A DNA stretch of 64,000 bases from NCBI GenBank assembly GCA_025363655.1, contig JANYDK010000080.1, positions 1-64,000 on the forward strand, written 5' to 3'. Made by a program: the position numbers and the translations under genes. Positions 25,910 through 34,887 of the stretch are shown piece by piece. Positions within the stretch are counted from its first letter, which is position 1. Every line of letters begins with the position of its first letter. The notes under the pieces are model-generated. The model was not told where the DNA came from. It ran no database searches and was given only the letters and a program-made list of their open reading frames with translations. This stretch comes from Deltaproteobacteria bacterium. GTDB lineage: Bacteria > Myxococcota_A > Polyangia > Polyangiales > JADJMO01.

Positions 25910-27400
25910 TCACTTCGCACAGAGTTTCGCCGGCTCGCGGCCGCGGATGCGCGACGGCACGTAGTCGGTGGCCGGCCACGGGAGCGCCGTCAACGTGAGC
26001 GTCGGGCTCGTCGTCACGTGCGCGGCCTTGAGGCCGTTGCTGACGTAGGCGGCGACCATCGTCTTGGTGTCGAAGGCCATCTGACTCGCCGAGCCGCCTT
26101 CGATCGACGTCGGGGTGAGCGTGCCGCCGGTGAAGGGCACGGCGTTGAGCTTGCCGACGAAGGTCGTGAAGATGGCGATGTCCTGGCAACCAGCCATCAC
26201 CACCGGAGAGAACGTGGCGCGCCCGGCGTAGTCGAACGTCGCGACGGTGTCGGGGGTGGTGGTGGAGAACGTCTGCGAGTTCTCGAGGATGGCGCCCTTG
26301 GTGGCGCTCGTCGGGACCACCATCAGGGCGGCCTTGTGCCGATACGACGTGCCGAGACCGACCGTCGTGTCGACCGAGTACGAACCGAACGGCAGCTGAT
26401 TTCCAGAGAGATCGTGGCCGTCGTTGCCGGTGTAGCGATAGCGCTGGAAGTACACCGGGCAGGTGCTGGGCGCGCCCGAACAGCCCTGCTTGAAGCCGAT
26501 GCCTACGGTGCCGCCGGTCAAGGTGTCCTCGGCGCGACCGCCGACGAAGAAGCCGAGGTAGGCCTCGGCGGCGCTGCCCTTCACCACCGTGTTGGCAGGG
26601 CCGTCGGTGGGCGTGCACAAGACGCACACCTGCTTCACGGCCTTCGGGTTGCTGACGTCGAGGAGGAAGATGTTTCCCACCGCGAGCGGATCGGAGCCCG
26701 TGTACGTCGCCATGTAGATGAGACGACCGTTGAGGACGACGATGTCGCCGGCTCCGGTCGGCTTCGGCACCGCCACCGTCGAGAGCTCGGTGTATTTGCG
26801 CGTCGACGGGTCGAACGTGCGCGCGTGCAGTTTGGCACCTGAGCCGCCGGCGTCGGTGTGGCTGGCGTCGTCCTCGAAGATGTACCAGACGTCGCCGCCG
26901 CCGGTGGGAAGGCCGGGATCGTAGGCGATGGCGGTGACGGTCATCACCTCGCGGGCGAGCTCGGTGCCGGTCATCGGATCGACTGCCACGAGCACGCCGC
27001 CGGAGAGCGTGGTGCCGCCGACGAGGAAGACACCTCCATTCGAGTCGCCGGTGTCGGCGAGCGGCGTCTCGCCATCGGGCGCGTCGACGACGAGGGTCTC
27101 GTCCTGGGCGTCGACGCCGATCTCCCCGATGTCGGGCGTCGCCGTGTCGGCGTCGATGCCGCTGTCGGTGCCCGTCGTGGAGCGGACGCAGACGTGATCG
27201 GCGTTGCAGGTGCGACCGCGAAAGTCACCGCCCTTGGCGTCGCAGTCGGCGCTCGTCGTGCATTGGTCGGCGTTCTTGTCGACGAGCGCGAAGCAGGCAC
27301 CGCTCGCGAGGACACCGAGCCCAAGCGCCATCGAGGCGCCGAGTCGAGTCGCGCGAGGAAGTGCCAGGCGACCCGCGCGTGATGAAAACAGCCTCGACAT
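25910..27400 (-). CDS. Large secreted lipoprotein, propeller-like
   Basis: A 496-residue protein from ATG 27400 (GGAGCGGG upstream). A lipobox (LASGAC) is followed by a Cys cluster (DQCTTSADCDAKGGDFRG, CNADHVCV) of the kind common in myxobacterial surface proteins, then an acidic linker. The body has propeller-like strands (GGVFLVGGTTLSGGVLVAVD, YDPGLPTGGGDVWYIF, GDIVVLNGRLIYMATY, AEAYLGFFVGGRAEDT). No enzyme motif. It is upstream on the same strand of the FN3/cytochrome-like gene (73 bases), and the two may form one transcript. Confidence 0.7.
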   Translation of the reverse strand: MSRLFSSRAGRLALPRATRLGASMALGLGVLASGACFALVDKNADQCTTSADCDAKGGDFRGRTCNADHVCVRSTTGTDSGIDADTATPDIGEIGVDAQDETLVVDAPDGETPLADTGDSNGGVFLVGGTTLSGGVLVAVDPMTGTELAREVMTVTAIAYDPGLPTGGGDVWYIFEDDASHTDAGGSGAKLHARTFDPSTRKYTELSTVAVPKPTGAGDIVVLNGRLIYMATYTGSDPLAVGNIFLLDVSNPKAVKQVCVLCTPTDGPANTVVKGSAAEAYLGFFVGGRAEDTLTGGTVGIGFKQGCSGAPSTCPVYFQRYRYTGNDGHDLSGNQLPFGSYSVDTTVGLGTSYRHKAALMVVPTSATKGAILENSQTFSTTTPDTVATFDYAGRATFSPVVMAGCQDIAIFTTFVGKLNAVPFTGGTLTPTSIEGGSASQMAFDTKTMVAAYVSNGLKAAHVTTSPTLTLTALPWPATDYVPSRIRGREPAKLCAK

Positions 27401-27578
27401 CCCGCTCCCGACTCCTCGACCGACGCCCGGTCCGCACAAGATAGACCGTTTAGCCTAGTCGAATCGAGGCTCGGAAGGCAGGATTTGCGAGCCGAAATGG
27501 GCCGACGCCGTTGGTGACGGATCGCATGTCCCGGCCTTGCGATGGCTCAGTGCGGCGCTCGCGAAGGCGCAGTCGGCG

Positions 27579-29219
27579 CTACGAAAATGCGCGCTCCAGC
27601 GTGCGGAGAATGCCATCGGGCTCGCGCAAACCGGCAGCGACGATCGCGTCGGCGCGCGCCTGCGAGCTTGCGTTGGCGTAGATGCGAAGCTGGGGCGCGT
27701 TGCCGGAAGGGCGGATGTGCGCGACGTCACCATTGCGGAAACGCACGCGTACGCCGTCGAGCACGTTGATGGAGGCGATCTCGTCGAAGCCGAGGACCGG
27801 CGTGAAGAAGCGCTCGAGGGACGCCTTGCTGGCGCGCCAAGCGTCATCGATTCGCGCGTCGGAATCGGCGCGGGTGAAGTCGACCTCTCGCACGTCACCG
27901 GGCGGCACCAGCTGCGCGAGGATCGCCTTGCTGACGACGACCGGGACTTCGTCGATGAGCCCCGAGGCGCCGAAGCGCGCCGGCAGAAGCTGCCAAAGCT
28001 CGGCGAGCGTCAGCGATTGCGACTTGGCCGCGAAGAGGTTGGCGAGGATCGGCAACGTCGCGTCACGCGTCGGGAGCGGCGCGAGCGTCCCAGCGTCGAG
28101 CGTGAGCGCGCTGCCGACGAGGAATCCGCCGTTGGCCTCCCAACCGACGACACGCTGGGAATCGCCGGTCGCGCGGATCTCGTCGATGGCGGCGATGACG
28201 TAGGGCGAACCGATGCGCGTCTTCGACAAACGCACGCCACGCTCGCGGAGCCGCGTCTCGACGGCGTCGTTGGCGCTGATCGGCACCGCGACGGCGTCGG
28301 CTCGAAGGTACTCGGCGACGACGATGCCGAGGAGATCGCCGGGGAGAAATCGCACTCGTTCCCCACGCGCGTCGGGCCCTTCGAGCACGGCGGTGACGAG
28401 TGGCCTGTCGGAGTCGCCGTCGGTGGAGACGAGCGCGTCGATTCGCTTGTTTTCCGGGGCCGCGGCGACGAGCGCCTCGAGCCGCGCGAGCAGCTCGGAG
28501 GTGACGTTCTCGGTGTCGATCGGCGTGAAGACCTCGGCGCGTCCGACGCACACCACCTCTGCCCCGAGCGCACGAAGGATGCGCGGGAGGAGCTCGCGAC
28601 CAACGGCGGAGTGCTCGTAAAAGAGGACGCGAAGACCAGACAGTCCATTCGCCGGAAAGCTCCCGACGTAGCGCGCGACGTAACGCTCGACCGCGGCTGC
28701 GCTCTCCAGCGGGAGCGCGCTTGCGCTCTTCAGCATTCCCTTGGCGTCGAACGCCGAGGTCTCGGCCGTCTTCGCGTACTGCGCGGCGCGCACCAGCCCG
28801 ACTGCGCCGGTGATTCCTGCCTCGTCCGACTTCAGCACCTCGGAGGCGCTCCTGTTGATCTTGATGCCGTTGCGATCGAACGGGATGTGACTGCCCGTGA
28901 CCATCACCCCGGCGCGACGATTCTCGAGCGCGTGCAACGCGAGCGCGGGAGAAGGCAGCTTCCCGACGTTCTCGACGACGCAGCCGACGTCGACGATCGC
29001 CTGCGCGCACGCGCGAAGAATGCGATCGGTGCTCGGCCGGAGATCACCACCGAGGACCACCGTGCTGCCGACCTCGATGTCTTTGGCGTCGATGAGGTAG
29101 CGGAGCGCGCCGACGACGTTGATGTACGCCTCGAGGTCGGTGATGTCTTTGACGAGCCCACGCAGACCGCTGGTGCCGAAGGAGAGCGCGGTGGGGACGT
29201 GATCGAGAAAGGAGGGCAT
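27579..29219 (-). CDS. Phosphomannomutase/phosphoglucomutase family
   Basis: A 546-residue protein from ATG 29219. All four alpha-D-phosphohexomutase sites can be seen: active-site Ser loop TGSHIP, metal loop DGDSDRP, sugar-specificity loop WEANGG and phosphate-binding loop RPSGNAPQLRIY near the C-terminus. The opening TALSFGTSGLRG is standard. The enzyme moves phosphate between C6 and C1 of mannose or glucose, feeding polysaccharide precursors. The loops differ from textbook forms (TASHNP, DGDGDR, GExSGH), so the preferred sugar is uncertain. The next gene on the same strand begins 13 bases upstream. Confidence 0.92.
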   Translation of the reverse strand: MPSFLDHVPTALSFGTSGLRGLVKDITDLEAYINVVGALRYLIDAKDIEVGSTVVLGGDLRPSTDRILRACAQAIVDVGCVVENVGKLPSPALALHALENRRAGVMVTGSHIPFDRNGIKINRSASEVLKSDEAGITGAVGLVRAAQYAKTAETSAFDAKGMLKSASALPLESAAAVERYVARYVGSFPANGLSGLRVLFYEHSAVGRELLPRILRALGAEVVCVGRAEVFTPIDTENVTSELLARLEALVAAAPENKRIDALVSTDGDSDRPLVTAVLEGPDARGERVRFLPGDLLGIVVAEYLRADAVAVPISANDAVETRLRERGVRLSKTRIGSPYVIAAIDEIRATGDSQRVVGWEANGGFLVGSALTLDAGTLAPLPTRDATLPILANLFAAKSQSLTLAELWQLLPARFGASGLIDEVPVVVSKAILAQLVPPGDVREVDFTRADSDARIDDAWRASKASLERFFTPVLGFDEIASINVLDGVRVRFRNGDVAHIRPSGNAPQLRIYANASSQARADAIVAAGLREPDGILRTLERAFS

Positions 29220-29232
29220 GGGGCCGCAAATA

Positions 29233-30060
29233 CTAGAGCAAAGGAGCCGCGAGCTGCGAGCCACCATGGACCTTGGCTCCGAAGGCGCGCATCCACTTCT
29301 CTTCCTCGGCGCTCAGCGGACCTTTGTCGAGGGCGTTCAGGTTTTCTTCGAGCTGGGCGAACGTCTTCGGGCCGGTGAGGGCGACGTCGACGTGTGGGCT
29401 GCTGAGGCAGAAGCGGTAGCAGTCGCCGGCGGTCATCACCGGCCCCGTCCAACCGCTCGGCGCCTTGAGGAGCTTGCGCCAAGAGGTCGCGGTGTAGGCG
29501 ACGACGGCCGGCTTGCGCTTCTCGAGATGGGGGAAGATGTCGCGTTCGGCGCCTGGGTGAGCGGCGTTGTAGCGGAGCATGAAGACGTCGAGCGGCGACT
29601 CTTCCGCGAGACGCCCGGCGCGCTTTCGATCGTGGATCGAGATGCCGATCGCGCGAACTTTTCCTTCGTCCTTCAGCTTCGTCAGCGCTTCGATGGTGGC
29701 GTCGGTCCAGGCCGAGGTGGTGCCGAGCCAGAAGAGATGGAAGACGTCGAGGTAGTCGGTGCCGAGCTGCCGCAGCTGTTTTTCCGCGGCGCGACGCACG
29801 CTGCCCCCGAACCAACCGAGGGAAGCTCCAGCCGCGACGACCATGCGCTCGCGATCGCGCGCGAGAGCCTTCTTCAGCGGCTCGCGCAGGTGACCGGTGC
29901 GCATCGTCGTCCAGAAGACGTATTGGATGCCTCGTTCGAGGGCCTGCTCGAAGCCGGCGGCGTCGATGCCGTAGTTGCATGCGAGCCCCAGGCGATGCAC
30001 GCGGCGCCCGGGGCTTCCGAACGAAGGTATCTCGCGATGGGTGAAGGCTGAGTCGGCCAT
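29233..30060 (-). CDS. Aldo/keto reductase-fold protein lacking the catalytic tetrad
   Basis: A 275-residue protein from ATG 30060. The fold is recognisable from the order of AKR segments: GFEQALERGIQYVF..., LRQLGTDYLDVFHLFWLG, ALTKLKDEGKVRAIGIS, DVFMLRYNAAHPGAERD and VVAYTATSWRKLL. Aligning the active-site regions, the catalytic Asp is Trp (FWTTMRTG for FDTAxxYG), the Tyr is Thr, the Lys position is Gly (VVAAG for iaTK) and the His position is Phe (HLFW for LIHW). Classical reductase activity is therefore unlikely. It may be a binding protein or use other chemistry. It lies just upstream of the hexomutase gene, probably one operon. Confidence 0.7.
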   Translation of the reverse strand: MADSAFTHREIPSFGSPGRRVHRLGLACNYGIDAAGFEQALERGIQYVFWTTMRTGHLREPLKKALARDRERMVVAAGASLGWFGGSVRRAAEKQLRQLGTDYLDVFHLFWLGTTSAWTDATIEALTKLKDEGKVRAIGISIHDRKRAGRLAEESPLDVFMLRYNAAHPGAERDIFPHLEKRKPAVVAYTATSWRKLLKAPSGWTGPVMTAGDCYRFCLSSPHVDVALTGPKTFAQLEENLNALDKGPLSAEEEKWMRAFGAKVHGGSQLAAPLL

Positions 30061-30234
30061 CGCTCGATGATGCCATGTCTCCCTGTCATCGCGTGAGCCC
30101 TCGGCACCAAGTGACACAGCCCTCGAATTTTGTGCGCGCGCAAGCTCGAACGCTGCAGGGTCGTAGAAATACGGAGCGCGTGATCACGGAGCCAAGGCGG
30201 CGCGCGCGGAACGGCGTTTGCTGTATCAGCCTCC

Positions 30235-32565
30235 ATGTCCGCGTCCGATCCGTCGGTGAGCCAGTCGATGCGACTGAAGCTCGCCGAACAGGAGCCTTCT
30301 CGATCTCGATCCCTTCGCGCAAACCTGGAAGAGCGCGCGCCGAGCGGAGCCCAGACCGCTCGGCGCGCGTTGATCGCCGCTCGAGTCATCTTCGCCATCG
30401 CCGTCGGAGTCATCGCCCTTCGCACGGGCAAGCCGCTGCACTGGGACGGCGCGGCCTTCGACGTCTATGCGCACGCGGGGAAGCTCACCTTCGGTCTCGC
30501 GCTGGTGGTGGGCGTCCTCTCGATCACCCATGGGCAGACGATCGCGCGGCTCGCGGGTCGGGTGCCGCGCTGGGCGCTCGACGTCATCGTCTTCACGATT
30601 GCCTTGATTTCATGCCACTTCATGACGCAGGCGGCCTTCCACGCCCTGCCACAGGTGCAGGACGAGATCGCCTACGACTGGCTCGCGCGGCACCTCGCGG
30701 TGTTCGACGCGGTGCCGGCGTCGCATCCGCTCGGTGAGCACTTCCGCATTCGTTTCCTCGTCGACGACGGGCGTACGTATCCGCTCTTCCAGCCGGGTTG
30801 GCCAGCCCTCCTCGCAGTGTTCCATCGGCTGCACCTCACGAGTTGGGCACCGGCGTTCGCCTCGGCGCTGTGGGCAGTCTCGTGCGCTCGGCTGGCCGAT
30901 CGACTGTACGGTCGACTCGCCGCCGTGTTCGCCGCGGCGGTGCTCGTCTGCAGCCCGTTCTATCTCTTCCTCGGCGGCGCCTACTTCGCGCATCCGCTCG
31001 CCGCGGCGCTCGTCGCTTTCACGCTCGAGCGCTGGATCGCGGTGTTCGATCGCGCGACGGCGGCTCCGGAGAACGAGGGCTCGATCCTCCGCGCGGCGTC
31101 GGCGGCTGGAATCGCATTCGCCTGGTTGATCGTCACGCGCGGACAAATCGCCGTGGCGACGCTGGTGCCACTCACGCTCGTCACCGTCCTCCGCGGGCGC
31201 GCGCTCCTCGCCAAGGGGAAGTCGCAAAACCGTGGACGCGTTCTCCGCGCGCTCGGCGTCCTCGTCGCCGTCGGATCGCTCGGGCTCTTCCTCCAGGGAG
31301 CCTGGAATCTGAGGACCACGGGCCACGCGCTCGAGCTGCCACAAGACCGTTACTTCGCGATGACCGAAGCCAAGCCCGGATGTCATCGACTCGGCTTCGG
31401 TGACGACGTCGGCTGTCGTCGCGAGCACGGTCCGGACATCGGCCCCGAGGGTTTCACGCCCAAAATCGCGCTCGACGTGCACGAGAAGCGATGGTCGACG
31501 TTTCGCAACGACGCGTGGGGAACGGTGATTCCGCTGGCGCTCCTCGCGCTCTGTTTTCTCCGTGCGCCGACGTGGCGTGCCGCGGTGATTGCAGGCGCGG
31601 TGGTGGCGCCGATCGCGCTCTCGTTCTTCTTCTATTACCACGCGATCGCGCACGGGGTGCGGCTCTGGGCGGAGTCGCTCGGACCGATCGCGATCGCGAT
31701 CGGCGCAGCGCTCGCACCTCGCGAAGAGACACCACCGGGGATGACCCTCGCCCGCGCGAGCTCGCGGCTTCTCCGTGGCGTCGGGTTCGCCGCGCTCTTG
31801 CCGATCCTCGTCGTCGGCTACGCCGTCGATGCCAAGGCGCGCGCCGCGGAGAACGGCGCCGATCCGATGGGGCCGCGGATCACCAAGAACCTCGACGAGG
31901 CCAACATCCATCACGCCATCGTCTACGTCGGCAACTGCAGCGACGTCGATCGCGGCGACGTCGTCTACGGATGGGCCTCGGTGCTCAACGAGAACCCGGC
32001 GCCCTCGGGTGATCGCTGGATCGTCCGTGATTTCGGGCTCGCCCACGATCGACAGCTGGCCGCGATGTACCCCGAGCGTCGGCACGTGCGCGTCGACTGC
32101 AACGGCGTCTTCAACGGCGAGGTCCCGTCAGCGGGCCCAGGCGATCCCATCGTCACCGAGTGGGAGGCGAAGTTCCCGGCCGACGCGCAAGAAGAGGCGT
32201 TCACGCTCATCGAAGCCGGTGACGGCGCGCCCGACAAACCGAGCAACGGCGCGGTGCTGACGATCGCGACGAAGACGCCGACTGCCTTCACGTCGTTCCG
32301 TCAGTATCTGCCGAGTCGTGGCCTCTACCTGGTCTCGGTGCGCGTGATGCAGCGGATGGATGGTGGGCGCCTCGCGCTCGAGGTCGATGGCAAGGTGGTC
32401 ATCGAGGCGATCCCGACGATGGGTCCGGTCGCGATGCTGACGATCACCGCCGCGCAGCCGATCACCCTCGACGCCGGCGTCCACGTCGTCACCCTTCGCG
32501 CCCAAAATGGCGTCGGCGCCTTCCGCACCTCGATCGATCGAATCGAGTGGAGACCCCTGCCGTGA
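30235..32565 (+). CDS. GT-C-type membrane glycosyltransferase-like protein
   Basis: A 776-residue protein with about ten membrane helices in its first 480 residues (FAIAVGVIALRTG; LTFGLALVVGVLSI; DVIVFTIALISCHF; VFAAAVLVCSPFYLFLGGAYF; VIPLALLALCFL; and others). The first large loop holds VQDEIAYDWLARHL, matching the acidic 'DE' motif of GT-C enzymes (ArnT/PMT type) that use lipid-linked sugars. The C-terminal about 270 residues are soluble, with a jelly-roll-like segment (SFRQYLPSRGLYLVSVRVMQ; VVTLRAQNGVGAF) like carbohydrate-binding modules. It probably glycosylates an exported acceptor. It converges with the next gene, one base apart. Confidence 0.72.
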   Translation: MSASDPSVSQSMRLKLAEQEPSRSRSLRANLEERAPSGAQTARRALIAARVIFAIAVGVIALRTGKPLHWDGAAFDVYAHAGKLTFGLALVVGVLSITHGQTIARLAGRVPRWALDVIVFTIALISCHFMTQAAFHALPQVQDEIAYDWLARHLAVFDAVPASHPLGEHFRIRFLVDDGRTYPLFQPGWPALLAVFHRLHLTSWAPAFASALWAVSCARLADRLYGRLAAVFAAAVLVCSPFYLFLGGAYFAHPLAAALVAFTLERWIAVFDRATAAPENEGSILRAASAAGIAFAWLIVTRGQIAVATLVPLTLVTVLRGRALLAKGKSQNRGRVLRALGVLVAVGSLGLFLQGAWNLRTTGHALELPQDRYFAMTEAKPGCHRLGFGDDVGCRREHGPDIGPEGFTPKIALDVHEKRWSTFRNDAWGTVIPLALLALCFLRAPTWRAAVIAGAVVAPIALSFFFYYHAIAHGVRLWAESLGPIAIAIGAALAPREETPPGMTLARASSRLLRGVGFAALLPILVVGYAVDAKARAAENGADPMGPRITKNLDEANIHHAIVYVGNCSDVDRGDVVYGWASVLNENPAPSGDRWIVRDFGLAHDRQLAAMYPERRHVRVDCNGVFNGEVPSAGPGDPIVTEWEAKFPADAQEEAFTLIEAGDGAPDKPSNGAVLTIATKTPTAFTSFRQYLPSRGLYLVSVRVMQRMDGGRLALEVDGKVVIEAIPTMGPVAMLTITAAQPITLDAGVHVVTLRAQNGVGAFRTSIDRIEWRPLP

Positions 32566-32566
32566 G

Positions 32567-33667
32567 TCACTTCGGCGCGAATTTGAGGTCGTAGGCGAAC
32601 GGCGGTCCAGCGAACGGAGGCAGCCGTGCTCCGAGCGCAGCCTTCTCGGCACACGCACCCTTGACCGTTTTTTGCAGCGGTTTGTTGGGACTCTCGGCCG
32701 CGGTGGCGAAGCCGTTGGGATCGAAGTCGATGTGCATCAGATAGAACGCCTTCGGGAGGCCCTTGGCGCACGCCTCGATGGCGGGACGAACGCGCTCGGC
32801 CATCCGATCGATCGCCGCCTTGCTCGGCTTCGGCCCCGGCTCTTTGACGAGCAGATCGGGCGGCACGTCGGCGCTCGTGGCGCTCGTGGCGCTCGTGGCG
32901 CTCGTGGCGGAAGACGAAGTCGACGGCGCGGCGATCACGGTGGCGCTCGGCAAAATTTTGGCGACCGAGTGGGTCGAGGTCGAGGTCGACGGCAGCGGGT
33001 TGCTCGGCGGCGTCGCGGTGGGAATCGGCGCAGTGGTGACGACCGTCGCGGCTCCGACGGCGTCACGCGGGACGAGGACGTAGCTCTTCGAGAGGACGAG
33101 ACCGCCCGCGATCACCAGCGCACCGGCGACGATGGCGGTCGCCAAGATCGAGGTGACGACGACCGGCGTGACGTTCACCATCCGCGCCCCACGCGCGGAT
33201 TGCCCACGATTTGCAATACTTTCTGTCTGCGACGCGTTCGAGTCTCGTCCGATCGCCGAGGCCGGGACGCGTGACTCGCGCTCGTGCGCGGGCGAGCCGG
33301 CGACTTCACGTGCGTGCGCGGGCGCCGGCGTGACGCCCCACGGAGTCGTCGTGTCGGCGGGCTCGTTGATGCGCACGGGCGGCGGCGCCTCCGTGCTCTC
33401 ACGCGGCCCCGCACCCTTCTTCGCGTCCGGATGACCGGGAGGATTCTGCAGGAGAAGTCCCATCGGAAGGGTGGCGAGGCGAGGCGTGCGCTTCACGGGT
33501 GCGGCGGCGGTCGGCTTGGACGGCGCCGCCGCCTTGTTGTCGGACTCGCTGGCGTAGTCGAGACCGCTGACGTCGACGGCCCGCTCGTGCTCACTGCGAT
33601 CGTCCTTCGTCTGCTCGTCCCACTCCTGATCGAGTGAACCGGGAGGGGACGAGGAAGAACGTGTCAT
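32567..33667 (-). CDS. Single-pass membrane protein, unknown function
   Basis: A 366-residue protein with a long disordered cytoplasmic part (about residues 1-160, charged and Pro-rich), one membrane helix (VVVTSILATAIVAGALVIAGGLVL, about 165-190), a Pro/Thr/Ser linker that includes SATSATSATSA, and a C-terminal globular domain (about residues 275-366) with two Cys and MAERVRPAIEACAKGLPKAF. The domain looks like periplasmic domains of myxobacterial proteins ending in a 'TonB C-like' or energy-coupling module, but this is not certain. The linker arises from four 9-bp repeats at 32872-32907. Confidence 0.6.
   Translation of the reverse strand: MTRSSSSPPGSLDQEWDEQTKDDRSEHERAVDVSGLDYASESDNKAAAPSKPTAAAPVKRTPRLATLPMGLLLQNPPGHPDAKKGAGPRESTEAPPPVRINEPADTTTPWGVTPAPAHAREVAGSPAHERESRVPASAIGRDSNASQTESIANRGQSARGARMVNVTPVVVTSILATAIVAGALVIAGGLVLSKSYVLVPRDAVGAATVVTTAPIPTATPPSNPLPSTSTSTHSVAKILPSATVIAAPSTSSSATSATSATSATSADVPPDLLVKEPGPKPSKAAIDRMAERVRPAIEACAKGLPKAFYLMHIDFDPNGFATAAESPNKPLQKTVKGACAEKAALGARLPPFAGPPFAYDLKFAPK
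32872..32907. repeat. 9-bp tandem repeat encoding SAT units
   Basis: CGCTCGTGG occurs four times without change. On the minus strand it encodes Ser-Ala-Thr repeats in the linker of the single-pass membrane protein, so copy-number change would alter linker length in frame. Confidence 0.8.
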
Positions 33668-33715
33668 GGGCGAGGCCAGCTCCGTCGAGGAGCATACCTC
33701 GAAAGTAAGCGGGGC

Positions 33716-34594
33716 TTACTCGCAGATGCCGCCGCCGAGCGGGAGGCTGCCGGCCGGCGTGCAGGTCTTGCCGCCGGTGCACGCGTGAGCCGTGTCGCAG
33801 AGCGCGTTGCAGCTGTCGGCGCCGGTCGACTTCGGGTCGTTGCAGACGAGGTCGTTGGCGCAGTCGGTGGCCGCAGCGCAGCTCGCGCCCGCAGCGACGG
33901 TGCCTGCCGCGCGGCACGTGCCGTAGAGCGCGGTGCCGTCCATGTCACCGATGAGCACGCTGCAGTTCTGACCGCTCGGGCAGTCGGTGCCGAAGAGGGT
34001 GCACGTCGGCACGCAGATGCCGTAGAGCGCCGTGCCGCCCGAGTCGGCGATGAGGATCGAGCACTTCTGGCCCGTTCCGCAGCCCTTGTCGTCGGCGCAG
34101 AACTTTCGGCAATGACGCGTCGGCGGCGAGGTGAGCGAGCCGATTCCCGAGCAGTACGAGCCCGGCGCACAGGTGTCGTCGCCGATACCGGCGGGCGTCT
34201 CGCTGGTGCGCGTGCAGGGCGCGTCGACGGCAGCAGTGCCCGCCTTCATGCAGCCCGGCGTGGTGGACGTGCCGCTGCCGTCGTCGACCGCGGTGCACTT
34301 CGAGGTCGCGCCCGAGCAGCCCGTCTGTTTGATCGGATCGCAGTCCGGCGGCGGCGGGGCGGTGTCGGTGGGCGGCTTGCTGTCGGCCTTGGCGTCGGTC
34401 GCGACCTTGGTGTCGCCGGTGCCGGTATCGACCGGCGTGGTGCCAGTGTCCTTGCCGACGGCCGTGTCGGGAGCAGTGGTGCCCGTGTCGGTGACGGTGG
34501 CGCCTCCGCTGCTGCTGCTGCTGCTGCACGCCGCGCTGGTGAAGACGATGAAGGTCGAGAGGAACGCGGGCATGAAGGCGTGAGTCGTGCGCAT
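33716..34594 (-). CDS. Cys-rich surface lipoprotein
   Basis: A 292-residue protein. A lipobox (FTSAAC) is followed by a Ser/Gly run, a Thr/Asp/Lys-rich linker (about residues 30-85), and roughly 200 residues with more than 20 Cys in small disulfide modules (CDPIKQTGC, CRKFCADDKGCGTGQKCS, CTLFGTDCPSGQNCS, CAAATDCANDLVCND, CDTAHACTGGKTC). Pairs such as GQKCSILIADSGGTALYGIC and GQNCSVLIGDMDGTALYGTC repeat, pointing to internal duplication. Such modules are common in myxobacterial surface lipoproteins of unknown role. The next gene upstream ends at a terminator, so this is its own unit. Confidence 0.72.
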   Translation of the reverse strand: MRTTHAFMPAFLSTFIVFTSAACSSSSSSGGATVTDTGTTAPDTAVGKDTGTTPVDTGTGDTKVATDAKADSKPPTDTAPPPPDCDPIKQTGCSGATSKCTAVDDGSGTSTTPGCMKAGTAAVDAPCTRTSETPAGIGDDTCAPGSYCSGIGSLTSPPTRHCRKFCADDKGCGTGQKCSILIADSGGTALYGICVPTCTLFGTDCPSGQNCSVLIGDMDGTALYGTCRAAGTVAAGASCAAATDCANDLVCNDPKSTGADSCNALCDTAHACTGGKTCTPAGSLPLGGGICE

Positions 34595-34750
34595 CGGAAG
34601 CTCCCACCGCGGTTGACCGCGGCTCGCAGAATGTAGAGGGGGCGCATCCTAGCCGAAACGCGCTCATCGCTTGCACGAGAGGTCCGTCACGTCGCAATTG
34701 CCGTCCGACGCGGACTTTTACCGGTTTTCCGTGCGCGGCCTCTAGGTCGC

Positions 34751-34792
34751 AAAAAAGAACGAGCCCGGCGCCGCTTCCTCAGCGCCGGGCTC
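34751..34792 (-). terminator. Rho-independent terminator
   Basis: On the minus strand GAGCCCGGCGC and GCGCCGGGCTC form an 11-bp stem with a 10-base loop, followed by GTTCTTTTTT. It lies after the Spy-like gene that ends at 34888 and before the Cys-rich lipoprotein gene. Confidence 0.9.
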
Positions 34793-34887
34793 TCACTACA
34801 CGTCACTGCGGGTCACTCACTCCGTCACTCCGTCGGATCTCTCACGTACTCACAACGTGCGGGTTTCGCCGCTACTTACACTCGAGC

